Shown here piece after piece: positions 12,067 through 23,700 of a DNA stretch of 64,000 nt. Origin of the DNA: Ancylostoma caninum (Eukaryota; Nematoda; Chromadorea; Rhabditida; Ancylostomatidae); contig JBAJFG010000347.1 in the NCBI GenBank assembly GCA_037903475.1, positions 1,550,001-1,614,000 on the forward strand, written 5' to 3'. Both the position numbers and the translations under genes were made by a program. The notes under the pieces are model-generated. The model saw only the letters and a list, made by a program, of their open reading frames with translations, ran no database searches and had not been told where the DNA came from. Within the stretch, counting starts at the first letter, position 1, and every line of letters begins with the position of its first letter.

Positions 12067-13633
12067 ATGAAGAAACTAGCAGTGATTCTAGCAGTGGTCT
12101 TCTTCGTACCTGGCAAAGCTGGTATCAAGCAAATTTAACTATGTGGGCTTATCATTCCGAGAGGATCACCTTTCCTAGGTTCTTCCTGCAATCCACTCCC
12201 AGACACCCCTACAGCTCGTCTAATGTACTACCAGGAAAGCAGCATTATCGTTGGTCCGAGATCGCCATTGAAAGATGGTACCGTTGCCAGACTGAAGTGC
12301 AACTTCGACACGATGGCGACGGGTATGCCTAGGCTATTTGAAGATTTTCGCCCCTATCTATGTTTTGGTGCTATCAGGGCTGGGATTCATGAAACGATAA
12401 CCAAGCAAACCCACGCTAGCAAACCAACTCTTGCCGCGTGCGTCTCTTAGCACTATGTAGTCAATAAGATAACCAATCACGCTAGCCATCTTTGTTTTGC
12501 TTGGTTATCGTTTCATGAATCCTAGCCCAGAAGAACAATGTCACGATTTTTTATGGGGTCGGTAATTTTGGGATCAGTGCTGAGCAACACAAGTGACAGA
12601 TTGACGGATTAACACGTAACGCCTACCTAATCAGTTACTTTGCCAGCTAGTAAAAACCTTGCTAATCCGTTGGAATCCGTTCTACTAAAATGCCAAAAAT
12701 TTGTGCGGCTCCTGAGCGCATTAAGAAAGTTACAAATGATATAGCTTAGTTTTCAATTACGCAAGGACAATGCACGGCACGAAAACTAGCAGCAAATCTT
12801 AAATTAAAGTGTAGAACCCACCCCATGTTCTGCTTTTTATGTGCTTTTGAGTAATGAGACGAGTCGCACGGCTATTTTCCCAGCTAAGGGGATCAAGGGA
12901 TCGAACTACTGATGAAATTGCAGAATTTGGAAAATTTTACAATAAAAATTGGGGCAATTGCAATTTTCGCGTTTTTTTTTTCATTTTCCACTTCACGAGT
13001 TCTTGAGGCTGAAGCCTCTTCTGCAGGCTCACTTTTCCATGAGTGACCCAGCAATCAGAAGGGAACTTTCTTCTCTTTTGAAAGCATAGAAAATAGCATC
13101 TAATGCACTTAACTACCATCAAGGAAGTAAGGCAAAAGAAAAGTTGAGGCAATCTTGTTATCCAGTAGAAGCGCTAGGCCAAACATTTGCATGTCATAGG
13201 TAACCGATTTAATACATGGACGAATGTGCACAGAGAACAAACAGATATAGACCAACTACTGTTTCGCAGAAAACATAACTGCTTATTCGGGATAGTTCCA
13301 GAACTTCTTTGTCATAATATGTTTCTTTGTATATTGATAGAACTTCTGAGCTGAAACTATGTCAAAGAAACGATATATTCGGTCAACAACGAGAGAAATC
13401 TCTCAAAGCAGAGTGTTTCCTGCTTCGCGAGTTGTAATTTTCTTGTATTTGTGAGATAAAACCACGACTTAGTCAAATCTTTCAATAAATTCTTACTATG
13501 TGAGGACAGCGAAAATGGAAAGACGGCCAGGCGAAGTTCAATGTCGGTAGAAACTTCTTCTTTATCAGGAACAACAACCGCTACGTGCGTCAACGGACAT
13601 TGGAATGGTCTTCCTATAGGCACGTGTGTATAA
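12067..13633 (+). CDS. Small secreted single sushi (CCP) domain protein
   Basis: Inferred exons are 12067-12121, 12179-12322 and 13569-13633, with GT..AG borders and matching phases (1 and 1). The product is about 87 residues. It begins with a signal peptide (MKKLAVILAVVFFVPGKAG) and continues SSCNPLPDTPTA..., ...GTVARLKCNFDTMATG, TTTATCVNGHWNGLPIGTC, stop. The spacing Cys-(PLP)-...-GT-V-A-x-L-x-C-...-G-x-x-x-A-T-C-x-N-G-x-W-...-G-x-C is that of a complement control protein module with four cysteines. Such modules bind proteins or glycans; small secreted single-module versions are common in nematodes. Intron 2 contains a MITE (12377-12528). An AATAAA occurs at about 13693, some 60 bases after the stop. 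The function is not known; the fold assignment is from cysteine and tryptophan spacing only. Confidence 0.65.
12377..12528. mobile_element. Small MITE in the sushi gene intron
   Basis: Inverted ends of about 45 bp: GGGCTGGGATTCATGAAACG on the left and GGGCTAGGATTCATGAAACG (reverse complement) on the right, continuing ATAACCAAGCAAA on both. The centre is about 60 bp. No obvious target-site duplication is visible. Confidence 0.65.
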
Positions 13634-14795
13634 CAAATTGGAAATTGTACGGCACAGTCATATCATCTGTCTTCTTGTCCTCACCTGTTAAAAAATAAAG
13701 TGTTCATGAACACCCCAACATAATAAAGTGTTAAATTTACTTCGTAATAGAACATGAACAGTAGCCTTCTCCATCCAGTTTCCCTCAGCTCTTAATCCAC
13801 ATCAAAACGAGTAGAGTGGGTGGTAAGTCACTTCTATTGATCAGTGGTGTGATGGGATGCAACACGATGTTCCACTCATTGTCAGAATAGTAGAGAAGTC
13901 TTAGCGCGCACTGATTGGCTACTTCAAACCGTATAAAATAAAAATAAAACATTTTGTACCGAAAAATTCCTGGTCCTCTGTTTCCACTATTTCTCGTGAT
14001 GTATCTTTTGTCAGTCTGAATTTAAAAGCCATTTGAACAAGTTAATCTCGATACTGTATACATGCATGCATGTAGTCCGCTTCTGACCTACCCCAAGAAA
14101 CATCTGCAACCGCCGTAGTACGCTGTACAAATCGGTGTTCCTTAAAACGAATTTGGTGCATCATAACCCGCCGAAAAACATTGAAGAATTTCTTAGACAA
14201 ATCCGACGACGAATGACCGAAAATTTTCGTAGTAGTGGCAGTTTTTGTCACAATACAGTGAAGTCTACAAGCTAAATTACCAGGAGACATGCGGCAACGA
14301 CTCCTTAAAAACGGCCGATATCTGAAATACGTACTTCAAAGTAACCGCCTCTAGTATTGTAGAATTATTAAATAAATGTGGATAGATGTAATGTTCGCCA
14401 AGGTCACTGGAAAGACCTATTGCTTCTCCTGCAATTGGCGCATAGTGAGAAAGTGAGAAAGGTAACTTTCATCCCGATGATTTCGCAGTTCTCTAGTTCT
14501 TCACTCTTAATTCGTTATACTACTCTTATGTATGACTTGTAATGTGGGCTGAAGCTTCATTGCCTGATTTTGCAAGGGAGGGATTTAGATCAAAGGAGAA
14601 AACAATGCTGTGATTTTGTATAAAAGTTACAGCTGAACCGTAGCTATAGTAATTGTAAATATGGGCAAAGTATTACTATATGAGTAATGTTCGCGCTTTG
14701 CTAGTGCCAAACCTCTTTTCACGCTCAGAATTTGCAGTAAAGCAATAGCAGAGGTTTTTCAAGAAAAGTCGGCGGAACGGATTAGGGAAAACCCC
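13634..14795. other. Intergenic region between sushi gene and gene 2
   Basis: After the presumed poly(A) signal of the sushi gene near 13693 I see no gene, repeat arm or RNA gene that I can support. Confidence 0.4.
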
Positions 14796-17700
14796 ATGAC
14801 ATATAGTGACAGAATTCCCGCATACTCTCTTTTTAGGATGCCTAATAATTACTATAACGTCGGCGCAATCACTTTGATGTTGCTCACACCATCGCTTTTC
14901 GTACTGCTTCTCGAATACGGATTAGTTCACATGGATGCTCCCATGATCGTTTCTAAAAAAGTTCGTTTCATTTCGTATTCGCAGTTCTCTTTGTGCTGTC
15001 GAGGATGATGACGGCAGAGGTGAAATTTCCATAGCTAAAGTGAATTTATTACAGGAACCTCCTATCATTGTTGCTTGGACAAGATTTTATGGACATCAAA
15101 TGAAATCAAAACTTATACCCTTGAATAGTTGTAGATATGAATGCATCGTTGTGAACAGATCAGAGGCGCAAGCATAGTACGTCCACTTGAATTTTTCGTA
15201 AAATCTAATTGTAGGCGATTGCTCAGCTTCCCAAAAAAAAGAAATGAAAACCTCGTCGGAAAGTTGGGTACTACTTTTGGGGGATATTCGATAGGGAGAA
15301 AGTTTATTGGTGGAAACTGTTCACTGTTCAGGATATTGTGCATCACTTACTAATTAACACTTCTGTTCGGCCATAAAATATTCCGTCCCCACCTCCCACT
15401 TGTTAGAACAGTGGAATGGGTCGAATAACTGGCGCTTAGGTAGGTGGATGACTCTGGGCTACATTAAAAAAGTCATGAAAAAAATAACATTTCATGATCA
15501 TGAGCTGCGATGAGCATGGATGGATATACATATATTGTCCGACGCGAACCCCTAAGCGATAATAGACAACACTTCTGATAATGTGTCAAAAACTAATGAA
15601 CAGAAAAACTCAGCATCATTCCAGCGATCGCGAGCCGTCAGCCTACATAATTCATGGGCGCAATATGAATCCGAGCGATCTTCCAAAAGTAACTTCAGAT
15701 CGCCTTATAATTCTGATGTTAATGGAGTCGCCTGCCTATACTGAAGATGCTATATACAAGGTTTTTTTTCGGTTAATTAATGTATTTACTCTCTTCACAC
15801 TAATTTTATTGGGTGATCTACCTGACAACTCGCTACCGCCACGTTCGCAACTTTAATTTAACGCACGTGCACTGCACATGATAGGGTTTGGTGAAAAAAA
15901 AAAAACAAATCAGCTTCAAAAAACAAACACAATAACGAAATAAAACAGCGCTGTAAAAAGCTAAGAAAAAAATGAAAATCCGGAAACGAGCGAGACCAAC
16001 ATCATCTGCAGGTGACGGTTAAGGGCTACTTTGAATTTTTTGTGTTTGCTCGAAAAAGTAATTGTTTTAGATAATTTAGTATACGCATTCCCAGCTCTGT
16101 ACGTGAAAAAGCTCCTTCTGATAGAAGATTTCGGTTGACGTAACAAAAGCTTATTTTTACTACCTCTGGTATTAGAGGATGAAAAACTGTAAAAGTCTTC
16201 CACCTTCAGTCCGATGTTACTAGTGATGATTTTATGTACCATTATCGAATCATTTCTCTCCCTCCTTTTCTGGGAGAGTCTCCAGATTGATCATTTTGTT
16301 CCTAATTATAGCCCGAGGGATGGAGCTAAATTGGAAACCAAGTGCTCTTACAAACGACTTTCTTGTGAAACTAGTTTGAACCCTTTCAAGCCTTGCTATG
16401 TCTTTCTTCTTGACCGGGGAGAAAACAACTGTACCGTACCCTAACACCGGTCTTACATAGGTTTTATAAGCTTTGATTAGAACTAAAGGGTCCTTTGTTA
16501 AAAGGGCTCTATAAAGTTGGCAGATTCTGCGTTCCGCCTTGTTAGCGATTTCGCAGCAAAATGAGCTGAAGCATAGATTCCTGTCATAAAGGAATCCGAG
16601 ATCCCTAACCTCATCCAGGTTTTTAAGCAGATAATTTCCAAGCGTGTGAGTGTTATTCTGATTTGATCGCCCCAAGTGAAGGACAGAGGACTTTTCTAAT
16701 GACAGTGGTAACCTCCACGATTTGAACCACTCGAACACCACAAAAATTGCTTGCTGCAATGCTTCTTTACCACTGCCAGAGCTCAGCGTTCGGTAGATCT
16801 TAAGATCATCAGCAAAGACTTGAAATTTTACTCCATTTGTCTCAATTAGACTTGGTAGATCAAAGGAATAGATGTTGAATAAAACTGGAGATAACACTCT
16901 ACCCTGCGGTACCCCACTAGGTGCAGTTCTAACGCTAGATAAAACGTTATTGACCCGAACTTGAGAAGTACGTTGGCATAAGAACTCACTTATCCAATTT
17001 CTGATTCGGAAATGAATTCCTACATGCTTTAGCTTTAGATGTAATAAATCATGTGGTATTCTATCGAAGGCCTTTGAAAAATCAAAATAAACTACATCTA
17101 TATCATTTTTGTCATCAAGAGCAGCTGTCCAGTCATTCAACTTCTCTAACATCCCTGTTACTGTAGAACGTCCTTTCCTGAAGCCATGCTGACCAGCTGG
17201 TCAAGATTAGTTCACTCTCTCAGTGTTCAACGATAACTTTCTTCAGTACCTTTTCAAATAACCTGCAAAACACCGATGTGATGCTCACTGGTCTGTAGTT
17301 AGACGGGTCAGTAAAGGGTGATTTCTTCCTAATTGGAGTGATAAAAGCATGTCTCCATCGTTTTGGTACTTCAGCACGAAACAGGCTCATATTGAAAATG
17401 TACTCTAGCGGATGAGCAATGTGGGCAACTTTTTGTTATAAAAACGGACGGAATCCCATCAGGCGTTTCTGAAAAACTATTCGGGTGTTTTTGTATCAAC
17501 TCAAGGATTTCATAGTATTTAAACCAGACTGAGTCAGCAATTTCTTCAAATGAGCCGGCTAAGGAAGGAATTCCCATACTGGGACTCTCAACATAGACCT
17601 TTGCGAAAGTATTGGAAAGTAACTCGGCTTTATCTCCGTCTGAAACAGCAACTGTGCCTTCATTTTTAAGCGCAGCAACAGTATTCCGACCTTTTAATTT

Positions 17701-20700
17701 AGTCCTGATAAGCCTGAATAGAGAAGACTTTTCCTTAGATCCTATAATTTTCTTTTCAACGGTGCAGTTACAGTGGACGTCAATGGCGTTGGCCCATCTG
17801 CGGCCTCGAGAAGGTCGTGGCGCAACCGCGCCGCGCGTGCCATAACCTATGTATTCCGCTGCTTTCATGCAATTTCTAGCAGCTCTTCTACACGATTTAA
17901 AGGATTTTCGAGCAAATAGAGAAGAAAAGACCTTAAAAGTAGCATTCCGGCGGCGACGACACCGATCCCGGCCTGTGCGGCGCGGTCGCGCTGCGTCCTT
18001 CTCGAGGCCGCGAATGGGCCACCACCATTGCCGTCCACTGTATATCTATAAAACATAGAATCAAACTTTTTGAGGCCACATTATAGGATCTCCAGTCAGT
18101 GGAATCATTAGACAAAACTGCCTTTTGATAGGCTTCACGCTTGCGTAAAAACATTGCATGGAGATAGTTGAGCCCAAAGTGGTTAGACGAATTAGACTTG
18201 ATTTCGACAACCGGAACAAATAACTCAATGCAATGGTTTAATATGAAGATAAACATTTCATACATATTATCAACATTTGACACTGTCCCGGATGAGCTCC
18301 ACCAGTCCACCCCACTCAAATATACATTAATCATGTCATAATCCGCGTTTTTGAAGTCCCTTTTAAAGCAAAAGTTACTTTGAGGTAGGTTAACACGAAT
18401 TTTAAACTCAACAGTGGAGTGATCGCTACTACCTACCGGAGAATTTACTTTTACTTTTTCAACTACCTTTTGTTCATTACAGAACACCAGATCCAGTAAA
18501 TGCTGACCTCTTGTGGAATCCTTCACAAGCTGTTCAAACCCATAATTGATGAGAAAATCGAGAAATAATCGAGACGAAACTGAAGAAGGAGTTGAAACAC
18601 ATCCCCATTCACGTCCGGGAAATTGAAATCCCCGGTAAGGATACACGGGTAATCAACAGACGCCAAATCGCTTAGACATCTAACAAGCTGTTCAGTGCTC
18701 TTGGTATTACAGCAAGGGGTCTTATAGGTGAGGATAAATCTAATCTTACCCTGAACTGTTTGTAGATCACAAGCAACTATTTCGTAGCCCTTACTTACGG
18801 ATTCCTGGAAAATAGTATGGGAAGAAAAGAGTGCTTCACAAATAAGGCTACTCCTCCTCCTTTAATCTTTGGCCAATCACACCGAAAAATTTCAAATGTA
18901 GAGCACAAGTCCCCAATTAAGACCTCCACCTCGCAAGAAGGTTTAAGCCAAGTTTCGCTAAGAGCTATAATTCCATAGTTAAACTTTGCAATAGAATATG
19001 CTAAAGAACGAGCATTCTTGGACGGAGAGCGAATATTTGTAGCCACGCAATAGATACCGTCATCAGCAGTCCGAGGAGGCCTCATTTGTTTCCCGTCAAT
19101 GCAGAGTGATTAGGACTACCACCGGAGTTAACAACATTACTAGAAGCAATAACAGGTGTGACATCACTACAGCGAGGAGATACATTCGGATTCTGAGAAG
19201 TTACATCATTCCTGCTAGAGTTTCCCCTAGCCAAGCGAAGAGCCCTGAGGCGCTCTCTTTCCTCCTTCGGGAGTGACGGACGAATGTATATTCCCGAAAC
19301 AGGAAAGGTTTTTAACCTTGGGGCTCTCCTTAACATATCATTCCTGAAGAACGAGGTAGGAAGCACAATCTTCAGCAAACGTGGATACCTAGGGTTGGGT
19401 TTTCCCATCCTATAAAAGGACACCGGTGCACATTCAATATTTAAAAAGTGGAAGATTTTTCTAATGCACTCCGAATCATGACTAATCCAGTTATCCGCGC
19501 TACTATCTCTACACTCGGTTATACCAGAGGCAACGACTGATCTCAGCATTTCCTTTTCTTCACTCTTACAAACTGTACCTAACGGAACAATGCTAGAGCT
19601 CAAATTAGGAGAAGAGTGACCTACTTGAAGTTGCGAAGGTGAACTGTTCTTATTACCAGACAACGCTCGCTTAAGTGAGTCGACTTCATCTTGAAGTCGC
19701 TTCTTCTCGATTGCCTCCGCCTTCAGACGATCTTCTAACTCGCAATTCTTCTTGACGAGAAGTTCCACACTGGACAATTTATCCATCAGATGTCCCACAA
19801 TCGTTTTGAGGTGCGCAGGAACCTGCTCGTCATTGACCAGTAGATTGATTGCCTGGTCAAGAGACGCATCGCTGGAACAAGCCGGAGAAATGCGAGAGCG
19901 TTTGCTTGGACGATCCTGAACAATACGCGACAACAAGGGAGTAGCAACTTCGGTCATATTCATCTAGGACTCAGTCACCGTTCAAAGTGGCAATTTGAAA
20001 CGTCAAAAATTCCCTGCCACTAGGAACTAAACTTGGTGCAATAAGTTATGATCTACGTGATCGATCGAACGAAAGTCAGGACGAAAGGAAAGGATAACCT
20101 GTAGTGGTGGCTAGGAATACTAGTTTCTTATTATACCGCCGCCACAAGGGTAAAAGCGAGACGTTGTCGGAAGTAACCGGAGAATAGTCTTAGTGGATTC
20201 CAAACAGCGAATCTCACAGTCGATTGGTAGAATTAACAGACAATGATGTGATCCACGAGAGCTGGATGTGGACCGACCGCCCTACGCGGGAGCAGGCGTC
20301 GAACTTCGACTTTAGCAGTTATCCCATCATTTCTACGGAGACAAAAGTACCCAAAACATAACCGTTCCATAATATAACTAGTTGATTGCCAAAGATCCAG
20401 GATCGGAGGTATGAGTGGGGGGTCGCTCCACTGTGATTGAGGTGTGCCTGCAGCATGATCGTTGCTGCTAGCTGATTTGGCCACCATTCTGTGTTGTTAT
20501 GATGAAGCTATTTCCATCTATCAATCATGTCGCGGAACTCGGCCTATCCTGCTCCGAAAAGTTGCAGGGAAGTTTTGGCTGTTTTTCATCATTGCTACAG
20601 TGCTCAGCGCATGCAATTACCTCGAACAGAAAATGTCGAAGTCGAAAATTTCCTTGGATGCTACGTTTAAATGGGTTGGTTACTACCACATAGGGTGGTA

Positions 20701-23700
20701 AGAAAGTCTTGAGCCGTTTGACACTTTTTTTCTGTTTCATTTCATTATTCAACATACAATGGAGTTCGACTAGGGAGATTGGGAGTCAAAGGAATCGCTG
20801 ACCTCTCTTTCAACATCTTCAACTTTGACGGAGTTTTTCTTGACTAGGAGTGCCTTAAGGGGGCGAAATGGAATGACCTTCAGAAAAGGCAACGTCATGG
20901 GGAAAAGGGTTGGTGGGGAACCATATTCCAGCCCAGCTCCTCTATTTTTTTTCACGGTACTCTTTACCTATATGGGACCTAGCATGATCATGCAGATATG
21001 CATGATCATGCTAGGTCCCATATAGGTAAAGAGAAGTGCACAGAAGCTCGGCTCAGTCTTTTCCTGTTTTTCTCGAACAGCATCTGCGAGTTTCCCGAGC
21101 TGATTGGAGTAAATGTTAAAGGTGACGATGTGTCCTCGCGGGATCAGCTCGTAATACAACACCCTCGCGAATCCCAGAAGTAGCAAGGAAGACACTTGTT
21201 GGAGGTACAATTTTGTGAGTCTTATCCTCGAACGAGCCACATGGCAGGATGCGTGCTAGTTTCGTAGAAGACCCAACTCTCGTCTTCAATGGTCAGGTCT
21301 TCCAGAAGTTCCTTTCGGTGCGGGCGGAGAAGGAAAAACTGATTATGGCTCTGGGATGCTCCTGTAGAACTGACATCGTGATTAAAGGCAGCAAGAGCCG
21401 AAATCCTCGACTGCGAGCTGAGGTGTGCGTGGTGAAGTACAGACTCATCACATCATAACTGTGAAACGAACACAAACAATGATGGCTTACCTGCAGAGAA
21501 AATGGAACCGTCGTCGCCAACACGCCTGGCCGAGTGTGTGCCGGTACGAGTTTTCCTCGGCGCTAGAGCCGGCGCGTGGTTCGGCGCAAAGGCAGTACGA
21601 AATGCGTTCATTTCACATTTCATTGCGGTTTCGTGGCGGGACGCGCACATCTGGCATCGGAGCACTTGTCCGCGCCGATAGTTCCAGTTTCTCTGCAGGT
21701 AAGCCATCATTGTCTGTGTTCGTTTCACATTTATGATGTGCTGAGTCTGCACTTCACCAAGCGCATCTGAGCTCGAAGTCGACGATTTCGGCTCTTGCTG
21801 CCTTTAAAGTTAAGGAAGGCAAGCCGGCCTTATACACCTATTGTGGAGAAATTCCGAGAGTCTACAAGCAGTCTAATCTACAAGTAGCACATGGTATGTA
21901 TGTGTATCATTGGTGCCTATCAATAATCGAAAGTTCTGGAACTTTTCAAAAAAATCGGCTCAAGACTTTCTTACCACCCTAATATGAGAAACTCTATCAT
22001 ATACACTCCAGCGTTGGCGGCACCTGCATGCTGTGTCTTTTTGGAGTGTTCGGGAAGCAAAGCTTCATCGACGCGCATGTACTGTTGCATGTACAAAGTC
22101 ATCAAAATTTTGGAACCCTTCTCCGCTGACGAGCACAATTAATCTGTTCGTTGACTGCGCATTGATGCATTTGATCTCGACTTTTTTTTGATACATCATG
22201 AATACTTTACATCCTACATCTACAATACTTCAGGTACCACCCAACTTGTTCAACGCCACAGTCACTTATAGAAGAGACTCGCATTACTATCATCCTTATG
22301 CTCATTTGGTGCCGATTTCCAAAAAACCCTCCGACAGCGAAGTGGTTACTCAGGAAGAAGTCAGGATCTGTAGCAGGCAAAATAAAAATCGGCACGAACA
22401 AACATAATGGAATATATACATTATACCGGACGGTGCACTTTCTGCGTATAGGACTCAATGGAAAAGAATCATACCAGCATGGAAAGAAATCATACGGGCA
22501 ATCAGTTACCTTTATGGCCAAAGGGGCTGACAGTAAGTAAAACAGCTGGGCATTATCACAGAATAGTCCCTGCTACCTTTGCGGCGCTGTACATGCATGT
22601 TTTGTCAAACACTCAATGCGTGCTTATATCAGAAACGAAATTTCAGCCCGGCAGACTCCTTTGTGAAATACAATATGAGGAAGCAACTTCTAATTTGTGT
22701 AACTGTTCCACTAAATCTTCATTGTTTCTGTATGTTCAATACGTGGAATATTTCTGGATAAAATCCTCGAGTTTTAGCCAGAAATGAAAGGAATGTATTT
22801 GCACAGGAAGTTTGAAGGTGGATTCTGCGTAATTGCAGATTCAAAGCTCTTTCAACCGGAAAACGCGAGGTTCTCTAATACTAATTTCTCATTGTGACAC
22901 CAACTCAAAGCGGGAAGATATTATTCAGTACGTTTTACAAATCTAAACACTTCATAGATTTCACACATTCATATCCTCTGATTTCTCACGCATGGTAGCT
23001 ACTACTCCCCCTACCCCCCCCCCCCCCGCACAACATTTCATGTTCAACACGACAGTGGATAACACATGGGTAAGAAATGTTGTCATGAAATTAATCCTCT
23101 GGCATCTGAGAGGACCATTCTCCAGCGGAGTTTCAAAAAGAAAGGAGAAAAACAAAAATGGGACAAACGATGACACGAGAAAAAAATCACATAGAGCGCT
23201 GAATTCATCCTCGCTGATGAGATGACTCAAACATTGGAAGAATTGGACCGCCCTGTCATCAAGGCTCTAACAGCTAAAATTGGGGGAGGGGTTGGGGTGT
23301 GACTCGAGTTGCTGGTCGGCTGCTGTTGAGTCGCTATCGGACTGCTATTTACTTTTGTACGTGGCCAAATAGCAATCCAATACTCACCACTTCAACATCC
23401 AACTGAACAGCAATTCGAATGACATCACCACCCCGATCATTTTAGCAGTTGGAGCCTCAAAGACAAGGACCTTCAAGTCGACGAACGTCTGAGAACGTTG
23501 ATTAGTCCCGCTGCACTGCTTGGTCCGCAATTTTCTGCCGAAGAACCCCCCACATTTTTTGCGCAAAATATTGGTTAAGGTAGCTCCAGGCTAACAAGGA
23601 CATTACCAAAACGTCAGTACTCTTCGATTATGCTTCCTATTTTTTACATGGTCCGAATGCCTGCAAATGATTGATTGGATGGTTTTGATTGAATGAATGA

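Larger units (their letters stand above)
15885..19963 (-). mobile_element. CR1/Jockey-type non-LTR retrotransposon
   Basis: On the minus strand it encodes an ORF1 protein (19082-19963) followed by a broken ORF2 with an apurinic-type endonuclease and a reverse transcriptase (15961-19085). The layout, the FADD motif and the C-terminal FFTYRAG...FKVALNRHL pattern are typical of the CR1/L2/Jockey group. It sits in the exon 3 to exon 4 intron of gene 2, antisense to it. The 3' limit is approximate: A/C-rich sequence at about 15890-15945 lies beyond the ORF2 end. The 5' limit is not defined; ORF1 starts at 19963. Confidence 0.82.
20693..21979 (-). mobile_element. Decayed mariner-like DNA transposon (copy 1)
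   Basis: Perfect inverted ends GGGTGGTAAGAAAGTCTTGA... at both sides are flanked by TA (20691-20692 and 21980-21981). The minus strand retains transposase pieces: VLYYELIPRGHIVTFNIYSN with LGKLADAVREKQ (about 21060-21190) and VEDVEREVSDSFDS near the C-terminus (about 20775-20830). These match the central and C-terminal parts of mariner transposases (YYELLPRG..., catalytic core). It is interrupted by a TTAA MITE (21386-21803) and a 74-bp hairpin (20960-21033), and has frameshifts. It lies in the large gene 2 intron. Confidence 0.75.

Noticed and set aside
11796..12332. 178-codon plus-strand open frame
   Set aside because: It overlaps the sushi gene in another frame, has no ATG at its start and shows no motif.
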